NCBI GenBank assembly: GCA_039096225.1
Contig: JBBPEB010000017.1
Coordinates: forward strand, 874,501-938,500
Reading direction: 5' to 3'
DNA: 64,000 bases
Source of the DNA: Blastocystis sp. Blastoise
Lineage: Eukaryota; Sar; Bigyra; Opalinata; Blastocystidae
The notes below the pieces were generated by a model. That model saw only the letters and a program-made list of their open reading frames with translations, did no database searches and was not told where the DNA came from. Position 1 is the stretch's first letter, and every line of letters starts with the position of its first letter. Below, piece after piece: positions 25,117 to 42,408 of the stretch. Made by a program: the position numbers and the translations under genes.

Positions 25117-26246
25117 ATGCCTGTATTTATTTGATATATTTTTTGATTTCTCTTGATGATTCTATGATTTATGAAACTGACTTATTCATAATATTTAATC
25201 AATTATCTATTCATCATTATCAAGTTGTTGGCCGTCTTCATCCTACTAACGGAGAAGAAACTCCCATCTACAGAATGCGTTTATTCGCACCAAACCCCGT
25301 TACTGCTAAGTCCCGATATTGGTATTTCTTAGCTAACCTTCACAAGCTGAAGAGAGCTTCCGGTGAAATTCTTGCCGTTAATGAAATATAATAATATATC
25401 ATATTTTATTAATAGATTCTATAATTTTTATTGCCTTTTTATGTGTCATTTTTTTTTAATTGTAACATTTAAATAATGAATTGAATTTTATGTCAATGAA
25501 AGGATTATCTATACTAACTTATATCTCAACATCCCTAAATATTTTTTTACCTATATTATTTTAGATTAGAGAAAGAAACACCCAAGTCAAGACCTATGGT
25601 ATTTGGTTAAGATATAACTCTCGTTCTGGTACTCACAATATGTACAAAGAATTCCGTGATACCACCCTTCTTGGTGCTGTCAAGAATCTTTATGCTGATA
25701 TGGCTGGTAGACATCGTGCTCGTGACCGATCTATTCAAATCATCCGTACTGCCATCATCCCTGCTGGTGAATCTCGTAGAGCTCATAATCATCTTTATGA
25801 AGTATATATATAATAGATATTATAGAATATTTTTTTATTGAGTTAATATATATTATTTTTAATGCTTATACTATTTGATATATATTATAATATACATATT
25901 ATTACAAAGCAATACTTGTTATGATTATTTATATAAATATTATCATTTAATGTTGAGTTCCTCTATTATTTGGGTTTAACTATATATATATATATATTTA
26001 TTTTTAATCTTTTTAGCATCAAAATCCTAAGTTCGCTCTTCCTCACCGTATCTTCCGTGCTGGTAACAAGAAGTATCGTTTTGTTTAATATATTTAATAT
26101 TGATGTCTTTTAAAAATATATTTTAAATACTTTATTGTTTATGAAAATTATATTATATATATAAATAAATTGTATCTTATTCTTATTTCCCTTATAGGTA
26201 TCGTACTACTTTCCTTGCTGATAGACCTACCACTTTCTTTGGTTAA
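25117..26246 (+). CDS. RPL18A: Large-subunit ribosomal protein eL20 (L18a); 5' end unresolved
   Basis: Component of the 60S subunit. Clear coding starts near 25218 with [11 protein letters not shown] and continues [20 protein letters not shown] and GEILAVNEI. Exon 25565-25801 has [22 protein letters not shown] and [12 protein letters not shown]. Exons 26017-26072 and 26198-26246 end in [12 protein letters not shown] and [15 protein letters not shown]. These match plant and yeast eL20 throughout. Two problems remain. The start is not settled: an ATG at 25117 would need an intron whose only AG is out of phase. The intron after LAVNEI has no GT donor unless VNEI is cut out. The last intron is canonical, but GTATCGT occurs at both its 5' end and the start of the next exon. 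Confidence 0.85.
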
Positions 26247-26479
26247 ATAACAAGTTGACAGTTGAACATAGGCACACTCCTTTTTTTTTTGTTTTGTACA
26301 ATACATTTTTTTTTTAAATATTAAAAAGTCACAACTTTATGATTATAAAATATTTGATACGAAAAGATATTGTTTTTATGTTTTTAAAAGATATATATAA
26401 TTGTTTTTTTATAATATAAATATAATTATAAAATAGTATATGATATACAAAACAGATGATGAATGTAGAATAACTATTT
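26247..26479. other. Intergenic between convergent eL20 and DCAF7
   Basis: About 230 bases of 3' flank with long T and A runs. Nothing else is seen. Confidence 0.55.
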
Positions 26480-28617
26480 TTAAATATGTAGAATGGAAAA
26501 GTGATTATTATGACAAAGAGATATATGATCAGGAGAGGTAGAAGACCAATAGACATGATTGATTTCTTGTTTTGTATGATAAGATAATATGGGTGCTAAA
26601 AGATATAGATAAATGAGATTTATATAAATAGATAATATAAAAATAAATACATCCACTGACTGGTGATTGATCTTGAATATCCCATATATAGCACTAGAAG
26701 TATATATAGATGAATATATGATATATATAATATATATATATATAAAGAGATCATAATGAATAGAATCAATAGAGATTATATACATTGGAGTCATCCCCTC
26801 CTGACACAAGATACTTTTGTGATTGTGGTGCCCAGTCAATGCTATTTATACATCCGCCGTGTCCATCAAGAAAACATAACGGAGAAAGCGGCTTTCTAAT
26901 AGAGAACCGTTGATAGAGATAATATGAAATATATATGATAATCATATATATAATATTAATAATAATAAAACAGATAATAATAATAAAACATATATAATAA
27001 TAATAAAACATATATAATAAATCATATATAATAATAAAACATATAATAATAATAAAACATATAATATTAATAAAACATATATAATAATAATAAAACATAT
27101 AATAATAATAATAAAATATATATAATATTAATAAAACATATATAATAATAATAAAACATATAATAATAATAATAAAACATATATAATATAAAAACAATAT
27201 ATAGTAAAAAGATAAAATAGAGACTTTATCTTATAGATATAGAATACCTGATATCCACAAGAATAATGCGAGGACTGTCAAGTTGAATGGCTGCAATGAT
27301 ATTACTATTTTGTTCATTCCAGGATAATCTTAACAGTGGTGTCATACTGGTACTTTCATAGATTACATTACAATGTTGAAGTGACCTAGGAAATATAAAA
27401 TAATAGAATGAATGAATATAGTATTATCAAAATAATAAGAAATAAGAAAAGGACGAAACAACAATAATATAATGCTCAATCAATATATTAGGAATGTGAA
27501 TATGTATTTTAAAAAGATATGAAATCGAAAAGTGAAGAAAAGAATCAATAAATAGTATATATTCATGATTAGAAACAAAACAAATAACAATAAAACACAT
27601 AGTATTGCTATGTAATATTTTATTTGTTTATATATATATATATATATATATATACCTTAGATCGAATAATCTCATGGTTCCATCTCCACCTACTGTTGCA
27701 AATAAATCCTGGTTCTGAGGAGAAAATGAAATATCATATACCTCTTTATCATGGGCCACTAAGTGAAACTTGACTTTATTTGACTAAATTATAGAATATT
27801 CATATGAATAGATATTGTGATGAAAATAGTAAATAATAATAATAATAATTTGATTAATAATAATAATAATAATTTGGTTAATAATAATAATAATTTGGTT
27901 AATAATAATAAACATAATAATAATAATAATAAATATAATAATAATAATAATAATAATCAAAAATAAACAAATTATACATTAATATCCCAAAATGTACATG
28001 TCGTATCAATAGAACATGTACCAATTAAATTTTCATCAATTGTGTTCCAATCAAAGGAGGTAATTGGAGCCAAACTGTCTTTAGAATGAAACTAAAAGAA
28101 ATTTAAATAAGTCATATAAAAAAAACAAAATATTTTTTCACAAAACAAATTATGAAAAAAATATGAATAGCAATGAAAATAATTACAACATCAAAAACCA
28201 TAGGATCATGAACTCCATCATTTTGATCATTAAATTCATATAATCGAAGAATATCGCTCGATGTAGCAATAACATTTTTTTTCTCTGATGTTTTATTTGG
28301 TTTCCACATAATCTTCGTTGCTGGATAAGGATGGTCTATTGAAAACAACGATGTAACTTTTGATTGCGTTTCATTGACATCCAAAAACTATAAACAACAT
28401 ACATACAAATATGTATATAAGAGGATTATATATATATTTAAATGATGTTCAAGATAATAAGGAATACTTCAATTTTATTTGCTGCTTTTTCTATATAACT
28501 CGATATAGCGACAACACTAGAGTCTTTTGTAGGATTATAAGAACTCCAACAAGAAGAAGAAATTGTCCATGAGGAATCGTATGTAATTGGAGTCTTAGCT
28601 CTATTAGAACTTTTCAT
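26480..28617 (-). CDS. DCAF7: WD40-repeat protein DCAF7/WDR68 (TTG1/AN11 family)
   Basis: Scaffold WD40 propeller that binds DYRK kinases in animals and bHLH-MYB complexes in plants. The ATG at 28617 opens exon 28617-28468, with at least six further exons. Blocks in order: [38 protein letters not shown] (Hpyp-x-tkimw-P is a family hallmark); [10 protein letters not shown] and [29 protein letters not shown] and [34 protein letters not shown] and [15 protein letters not shown]. The end is [17 protein letters not shown] ... HFSILHI, matching the family C-terminus. Inner exon ends were judged by alignment and not all were phase-checked. Introns contain AAT and AATAATAATAAAACATAT repeats. Seven blades fit the family. 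Confidence 0.92.
26955..27195. repeat. Degenerate tandem repeat in DCAF7 intron
   Basis: Around a dozen imperfect copies of a 15-20 base unit (aataataataaaacatat with variable linkers). It is intronic and noncoding. Confidence 0.8.
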
Positions 28618-29903
28618 TTGTATGCAAATATCTATGATTTATATCAAAACTAACATATAACAAAATTAATCTCTGCTGCTATTTCAGCAGAATTACTACT
28701 TAAAATTTATATTATTTATTTTCACTGTTATGTAGTTTAATTTCTGTTTTATTTGTATTTCTCACAGGAAACTGTTTTCTCTTCTTTTCATTGCTAGTGT
28801 TTTATTAATTATTTTATAGATGATTCTGAATTCTATGGAATAATTCACATGAATCAAAAATTACATGTAGCGCTTCTAATAGAAAAAAAAAATAATATAA
28901 AACAACAATTCATTACATTTTGTTTTACATTGATTATTTAGAAAAAACGTCAGTATAAGTTAAAGCAAAGACTACAATCAATATATAAATATAAATATAT
29001 TCAAAATTGGCAACTTCATAAAAAAAAAATTAAGCTTATCGATATTTACGTTCATTTCTATTAATAATAAGTAATAATACAATATTGTATTAAAACATGA
29101 ATAGTTCACAAAGTTTCTACGAACGGTAGAAAAAAAATATATATAATTGTATTGTTTTCTATTGAATAGACTTATAGGCTAGAGATATTGAATCTATATA
29201 ATATTAAATCACAATATTTTAATGTCTTCGAAATTGGCGCTAGTAATTTGATGTGAAGATGGTCACCCATTCTAGTTTTTTATATACTACCTAAGACTTA
29301 AACGTTCTAATACAATCATCTTTAATAGATATTTGAAAAATCTCTAGTAACTCATAACGAAAAATACAAAATAACTGAATCAAGCCAGTTCGTAGTTTTG
29401 TTACCAAAAGACGAAGACGAAACTCTCTCTGATTATCACGGTTATCTCTATAAAACCACTGAAATAATTATTTTTATCATTTTACTGACTTCAGTTTTTT
29501 GGAGATCAAAAATGAAAAATAAAATCAACTTTTCATTCATAGACATGAAGTGCTTTTTTTAGTTATTCGAATAATGAAAGAATCATTTGTTCTAGAAGCA
29601 TTTATGATCAAATGTGTTGTTTGATTGGATAATTCATTATTGTTCCAGTAAATAGGAAGAACCGTGGGAAAACTCAATTATTATGTAGAATTTATTGGAT
29701 AATTTCAAGTCAATAAACACCATTATCGTGTTTTTAGTGGAGATCCATTTGTTAAACCACTTCGATTTCTAAAACCCAAAAGAAAATTTGTAGTCATCTT
29801 TAGAAAAAAAATCAAGTTTATCACTTCAAGTTCATCATTTTTTATTATTTTTTATTTCAAATTATCGTTATTTATTTTTATTTGAAAGAAATTATTTTTT
29901 ATC
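28618..29903. other. Long intergenic region between DCAF7 and the A20/AN1 gene
   Basis: About 1.3 kb holding both divergent promoters. No open frame is convincing. On the minus strand at 29276-29261 a 16-base stretch differs at one position from the 5S rRNA box C region (see findings). AACCGTGGGAA lies at 29660-29670. Confidence 0.5.
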
Positions 29904-30269
29904 ATGTCTCCTGTTTATTGCAAAACTGAAGGATGTTCTTTCTATGGTTCTCCTGAACAGAATAACCTATGCTCAAAATGTTACAAAGAATTATTAGAAA
30001 AACAAAAACTTATGAAAGAAGAAGAACAAGTAACTCCTATACCTGAAGAACCTGTAAAAACACATAAGAAGAAGTCAAAGAGATGTGCTAAAGAGGGTTG
30101 TGGTCGTAAACTAGGTTTTTGTGAAGGAACTGAATGTCGTTGTGGTGGTATTTTCTGCAATCTTCATAGAGCAGCTCAAGATCACAATTGTACATTTGAA
30201 TGGAGAGACAATCAGACATCTTTACTAACACAAAAGAATCCTGTAATTGCTTCTAAAGTTACTTTTTAA
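29904..30269 (+). CDS. A20/AN1 zinc-finger protein (stress-associated / ZFAND type)
   Basis: Single exon, 121 residues. The A20 finger at residues 5-33 has the pattern C-x4-C-SFYGSPEQNNLC-x2-C. A Lys/Glu-rich linker follows, then an AN1 finger at residues 61-100 (CAKEGCGRKLGF ... CRCGGIFCNLHRAAQDHNC with all Cys/His ligands). A20-plus-AN1 proteins bind ubiquitin and work in stress signalling (plant SAPs) or proteasome regulation (ZFAND5/6); which role applies here cannot be told. The length is slightly short for the family, but both fingers are complete. No intron. Confidence 0.95.
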   Translation: MSPVYCKTEGCSFYGSPEQNNLCSKCYKELLEKQKLMKEEEQVTPIPEEPVKTHKKKSKRCAKEGCGRKLGFCEGTECRCGGIFCNLHRAAQDHNCTFEWRDNQTSLLTQKNPVIASKVTF

Positions 30270-30620
30270 GTTTAACTATTATTTTATTATTATTCTATAT
30301 ATTTTCTTTTGTTTTTCTACTTTTTGATTTTTCGTAATGTTATTCATATTATGATGACGAATTTTTCTTTTCTCTTTTTGGGTATATTTTTTTAAACAAA
30401 TAAATATTTGTTCTAAAGTGTTTCGTTTACTGTTTTTATTTTTTATTTAATTTTTATACTCTGCGAACAATTGTAACTAAGTTATGAATACATTGAACAC
30501 ATATAGATTGAATAAATATATGTAAATATTAATAAAAAAATGGAAAAAGAAAAGGAAAAGTAATTAAAAGAGAAAAAGAAGGATTTAAATAAAGTTATTT
30601 TTAGAATACAAGACTATTTT
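30270..30620. other. Intergenic between convergent genes
   Basis: About 350 AT-rich bases, 3' flanks of the zinc-finger gene and the MAN1-like gene. Nothing else is recognised. Confidence 0.55.
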
Positions 30621-30850
30621 CTAATTATCCAGAGATGTGTCATATATTCTAGATATATAAATAGTAAATATAATAAATATGTAAATACATAAAGAATTTT
30701 GTATATATATACATGAAATAATGTTTTGTTCCATCATCATTCTTTACAGTATAATGAATTGAAGGTGTTTGAAGTAAATAATTAACAGCCTATATAAGTT
30801 GAAATATAATAATAAATATAATAAATATATTAAAAAAAAAAAAAAAAAAA

Positions 30851-30949
<99 letters not shown>

Positions 30950-30952
30950 TTT

Positions 30953-31014
<62 letters not shown>

Positions 31015-32398
31015 GAGTATACTTGTGTCCAAACTTGATCTATATAGGGAATACATTCGATAGAATCATTTAGTTGTTCTCGAAGCATATCTATATCAAC
31101 AACATTGTTCATTGTCATATTCTCGTCAGTAGATATACTTAATATTGTATCCAATAATAATGTATATACATATTTAATCTACAGATAATATGAATAATAA
31201 TTAATATAAATAAATATATAAAAATATTATAAATTAAAAAAAAATTATAAGATTATCTATAAAAAATATAAGTATAAATAAAATAATATATACATTTTTT
31301 CTATATGTGATATACATATTAAGTCCTTTTCTGTTAAGAATGAATACTATAAATATAAGTAATATTGCCATGAATGTGATTCTATTATAATATAAATAGA
31401 GTATTATTTGTTCTCTATAACTCAAAAGTGCTTCTTCTTCAGGTACAGATATTATATATATAGAGTTCTCTTGTTGTTTCATATATACAGATGACTTTAA
31501 CGTATTTATTATAGCGCTATACGACTCTTCGAAAGAAGTACTATTTAGTGAGTAATATCTATATATATAACAAAAATTAATATAAGTCTATATTATACGT
31601 AGGTTAGAATTAATATATATATATATATATATATATATCAAATTAATAAAAAAGATTTAATAAAAATAACTATTAAAATAATATATATATACTTCGAGAG
31701 TGTTTTATTAATATATAAATCTGATAAAATAGACTCTGATGAGTGACCAAATAGAATTCTTTCGAACTTCTGATGACCGGCTGAAAACCTATATCATAAT
31801 CATTATATAATTATATATATATACCGTAAATATGTAAGCACTTGTTGATAGGGTTGATATATTTTTTCAGACACATACTATATATATATATATAAATAAA
31901 ATAAAATAACTATATCAAATTATACAGGTTCTAGAAGACATTTTCCATATTGATATGAATATCCAGGATCACAAATACATAACAATGTTGTACATTTACC
32001 ATAAAGAGGACATGGTTCACAATCTATAATAAAAACTATAGTTTCTGTCTTTATTTCGAGTGAATAGACACTTACATGCAGATACACGACTATTACAGTA
32101 AATATGACTTGGATAGAAAATAATAAAACCATAGGATGCCAATACAATCAGAAGAATTAATAAAATACGGACAAAATTTCTAAAATTTTGAATACATTAT
32201 AGATAATGAAAGAAATATATTATAATTCTGAGTTATACTTATCAGATACAACATATACCTGTCACAGAAATGTCCATAATGAGATTTCTCCTTGGTAAGA
32301 TATGGTAAATGGACTAAATTATTATATCAATCAGATTAAATCAACTAGAATTGTATGAAAGAATATATACGTGTATTAATAAAGGATTGTGCAAACAT
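30621..32398 (-). CDS. MAN1/Heh-type inner nuclear membrane protein (MSC domain)
   Basis: Predicted two-pass inner nuclear membrane protein related to MAN1, LEM2 and yeast Heh1/Src1. A model from the ATG at 32398 to TAG at 30621 uses short exons whose phases fit wherever checked. Order: a short N-terminus; TM1 in NFVRILLILLIVLASYGFII; a lumenal Cys-rich knot (CEPCPLYGKC ... CICDPGY), typical of the Man1-Src1 C-terminal domain; a lumenal region with Tyr/Ser; TM2 in TFMAILLIFIVFILN; then a winged-helix-like tail (IDMLREQLND ... YIDQVWTQ, AVNYLLQTPSIHYTV, DDGTKHYF). No LEM or HeH helix-extension-helix is seen upstream of TM1, so either the first exon is wrong or this is a minimal form. A large intron of (TAA)n splits the winged helix. 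Confidence 0.72.
30838..31013. repeat. Poly-A followed by (TAA)n run in an intron
   Basis: About 20 A bases and then some 50 TAA triplets, broken once by a short tttgtt stretch at about 30950. It fills the intron that splits the winged-helix exons of the MAN1-like gene. Confidence 0.9.
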
Positions 32399-32709
32399 AC
32401 TAAATGTTTAATTATGAAATAAGAATGAAAAAAAGAAAACACAAAAATTTTCTTATTGATAGCAAATAAGAATTGCTGGCAAAGTACAATTTCATTGTTC
32501 CACGGATATCTCAATATTTGCTGTGCATTTCCGAAAATCCCGTGAAACAAAGTATCTTCCTAAATCATTTTTTCTTTGTTTTATCCTTTTTGAATTGTCA
32601 TGGAAATATCTGAAACCTCACTGATTGTTTTACAAAAAATTTAAAAATAGAAAACAGTTTAAAAAAAGTACTAATTCACATTATCTTTTAGTCTTTTTAT
32701 TGTGTAAGA
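32399..32709. other. Intergenic, divergent promoters of MAN1-like and MOB genes
   Basis: About 310 bases. An unproven upstream exon of the MAN1-like gene could lie here (minus-strand open frame through 32341-32550), but no LEM-like sequence is seen. Confidence 0.45.
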
Positions 32710-35083
32710 ATGTATCAGTCTAATAAACAGAAGACTTACAGAAATACAGACGCTTTACAAACGGGTACTATTCGTGGTCGTGAAAAGAATCAATTAGCAA
32801 CTCTCTCACATACTTCCTTAGAATCGTATGCTATTAACAGTAAATTTTCTATCATTATGAATAACATATAGACTACCACCGGAACAAGCCGTTCTATGCC
32901 CTTATGGTGTTGATGAAAATGATTGGATTTCTATTCATGGTATTTGAATGAAAATAAATCGAATTTATATTGATTCGTATCTATCTTTAGTTTATGAGTT
33001 TTACAAAGATTTAAATTGGGTGTATGCTGTCATTATGGACGACTGTACAACTGAAAAATGTCCTACTATGAGTGCTGGAAAAGCGTATATATCTAAATTA
33101 GTGACGTTTATATGCATATATTGTCTAGTTACGAATATCTTTGGGCTGATCGAGAACATAATATTAAACCTACTCATTTATCTGCTCATGAATATGTGGA
33201 TAAATTATTTGATTGGGTAGAACGACAAATGTATGATACTACCTTATTTCCTGTTAGCGATCGTATATATTATTATATATATTATTTTTTTCATAACTAT
33301 GTGTAATATATATATATTTTTTTAAAGAAATTTTTTTGATTATTTATGGGAATATAAGGTTTATCATTTTATTTTTAGATATGTAGTGTTGTCTATATAT
33401 ATATAAGTGATATATTTAATGTTCTATATAATATATATATATATATTATGTATTTTACTTTGTTTTATATATAAATTATCTAATTATGTTATTTCTGTAT
33501 GTTATGTGATATATATATATATAGAAGATACATACCCTCCTGATTTCCTTAAGAAGGTTCAAGGGATATTTAAACGACTTTTTAGAGTCTATGGACATGT
33601 GTATTATAAGTATATATATATATATTATTTTTATTATACTTTTTTTTTTATCATACTTATTCTTTATATATAATATAGTATAGTATAATATACATTTTTT
33701 CTATATATAGTCACTTTACTTTAATTGAACTCGCTCATTTCACAAATACATTCATCAATTGTTTCCGTCATTTTGTTTATTTTGTAAGTGCTTATCATCT
33801 TATTGATTCTATGGACCTTAAACCTTGCTATACACTTATTATGAGACAATGCCCAAACTCAGTTGGTATATATATATATATATATAATATATTACTTAAT
33901 AGAATTATGATTATAATTATAATTATAATGATATTTATAATTATAATTATAATTATAATTATAACTATAACTATAACTATAACTATAACTATAACTATAA
34001 CTATAACTATAACTATAACTATAATTATAACTATAACTATAACTATAACTATAACTATAACTATAACTATAACAATATAAGCTATTTCTACTATATAGCA
34101 TTTAAGGAGTTAGCTAAAGAGGAACAGATTCCTGGTACAGTAACTGACATGTCTGTTGCTTACCCTAATGCTGGTCCATGCGCTAACTCTATTCCTTATC
34201 CTCCAGAGAGTCTACGCCATGATGCTCCTATTGTTCCCTCGCCCTATAAGATAGAACACCAATTACAGCAATTACCCCCTATTCAAGTAGTCCCTCAACC
34301 TGTACCCTTTATTTCACAAGCACAAGTGATTGCTGTCAAGCCATCACAACTTCCCTCCCCTACCTTCAACGTCTCTTCACAAGGACAATCCTCACTATAT
34401 ACCGAGGCTGTTGCCGAAGAGAAAGAGGTACCAAATCCTGCTGTTGATCTTCCCATTATTGATTCTATTGTTACGAATGAAGAAAACACACATTCTTCTA
34501 TTATTCAAGCTCCTATCTCTCCTTATCCTGACGTTACATTACCGAGCACAATCCCTAGTAATGTAACGCCTGAGGGACCGAAGAATCTTGAAGATATTGT
34601 AGACAGTGTTGTTCAAGATAAGCCGTTAGAACCGATTATTCCCCTCCATCCTGTTCCCGCGGAAGTTGAAATGATTGATATCAGTAATACTGCTGTTCAA
34701 GCACATCTAGAAGAAAAACAAAGTAATTTATATAGTATTATTATTATATATTATATTATATACTATTATGTTATATTATATTATATACTATTATATTATA
34801 TACTATTATATACTATTATATTAAATTATATTATATTAAATTATATTATATACTATTATGTTATATACTATTATGTTATATTATGTTATATACTATTATA
34901 TACTATTATATTACATTATATACTATTATATATATAGAACAAGAAAAAGCAGCCAGTTCCAAGAAACAAGATCAAGGTCAAGATCTGCCTTCTCATAAAT
35001 CATGTGTATATATATATATACATATATTTTATACATTTAATATCTACATATTTATATATATATATGTTTTCTTCATAGTATAG
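32710..35083 (+). CDS. MOB kinase activator with long C-terminal tail
   Basis: MOB proteins bind and activate NDR/LATS kinases in the Hippo, MEN and SIN pathways. The ATG at 32710 opens exon 32710-32825 (donor GTATGC). Its join to 32872 gives TSLESLPPEQAVLCPYG, a gapless match to MOB1 (LGSGNLRQAVMLPEG). Further blocks: DDCTTEKCPTMSAG (zinc-binding Cys pair), YEYLWAD, YVDKLFDWVERQM-DTTLFP, FLKKVQGIFKRLFRVYGHVYY and HF (zinc His), then HFVYFVSAYHLID. After the MOB fold the exon from 34101 adds about 200 residues rich in Pro, Val, Gln and Ser, ending in a short Lys/Gln-rich exon and TAG at 35081. Introns carry (CTATAA)n and TATACTATTA repeats. Assignment to MOB1, MOB2 or phocein cannot be made safely. 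Confidence 0.85.
33905..34077. repeat. Hexanucleotide (ataact)n repeat in MOB intron
   Basis: About 20 copies of ataact, with shorter ataatt blocks at the left end and in the middle. Intronic, just upstream of the tail exon. Confidence 0.9.
34735..34936. repeat. TATACTATTATATTA-type repeats in MOB intron
   Basis: Imperfect tandem copies of a 10-15 base AT-only unit fill the intron after the Pro-rich tail exon. Confidence 0.85.
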
Positions 35084-35552
35084 CTATGTATTCTCTTATC
35101 TATATTCTACTTTTCTCTTATATATATATAGTGTTGTTCCATCATGTAATCTTCTTTTGCGTATTAAATCATTATCATTATATTATGTTTTATTTTTATA
35201 GTTCTTTTTGTCTCTTGTATTAGTATTAAATATATATATATATATACATTTGTTAGCTAATTTATTTATTGCCTTATATATTTATCAACACAAATACTAT
35301 TGCCTATACCTATCGTTATATATATAATATAATATAATATTTTTATTTGGTTCTTGTATTAGCTATTCAATGTATTTTTTTTTTGCATTTTATTTACTCT
35401 ATTTAATATAATTTTATTTTATTCTAGTCTATTTCTTTGTTTATTTTATTCTTTCTATTCATTGTATTAAATTCAGCTGTTTTGTTCTTTTTATCCTTAT
35501 ATATATAATAAACAATGTATAGGAACAAATGCAATATATATATATATGTATG
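35084..35552. other. Intergenic between convergent MOB and REV1
   Basis: About 470 bases, very T-rich on the plus strand. No gene or RNA is seen. Confidence 0.55.
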
Positions 35553-42089
<6,537 letters not shown>

Positions 42090-42408
42090 TGAGAAAATCT
42101 TATTAAAAATGCTTCAATAATGAGTTATACATCTTAAAAAAATAATGCGGGAAAACTATGAATTTGATTTGTGTCACAGTAATTCCAAAAAAAAAAAAAG
42201 AAAAAAAAGTGAAGAATAAAAATATTAAATACATGTTATTTATTTATATAATTTTATGTTGTAGATTATTCAGTGAATTGAAAACAAACAAATAAGAACA
42301 AGAACACGCTACAATGATGTGATAAGCTTATAAGAGAGACATAATATAATTGTAATGTACAGATAACATGTATAAATTGAAGAAATATAGTATAATTTAT
42401 ATATTTTC
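42090..42408. other. Intergenic between AP4M1 and REV1 (same strand)
   Basis: About 320 bases, upstream of REV1 and downstream of AP4M1. A-rich; no feature is seen. Confidence 0.5.

Noticed and set aside
32826-32871. Apparent non-GT intron in the MOB gene (TA...AG at 32841)
   Set aside because: An earlier canonical donor GTATGC at 32826 gives the right phase and a gapless MOB alignment.
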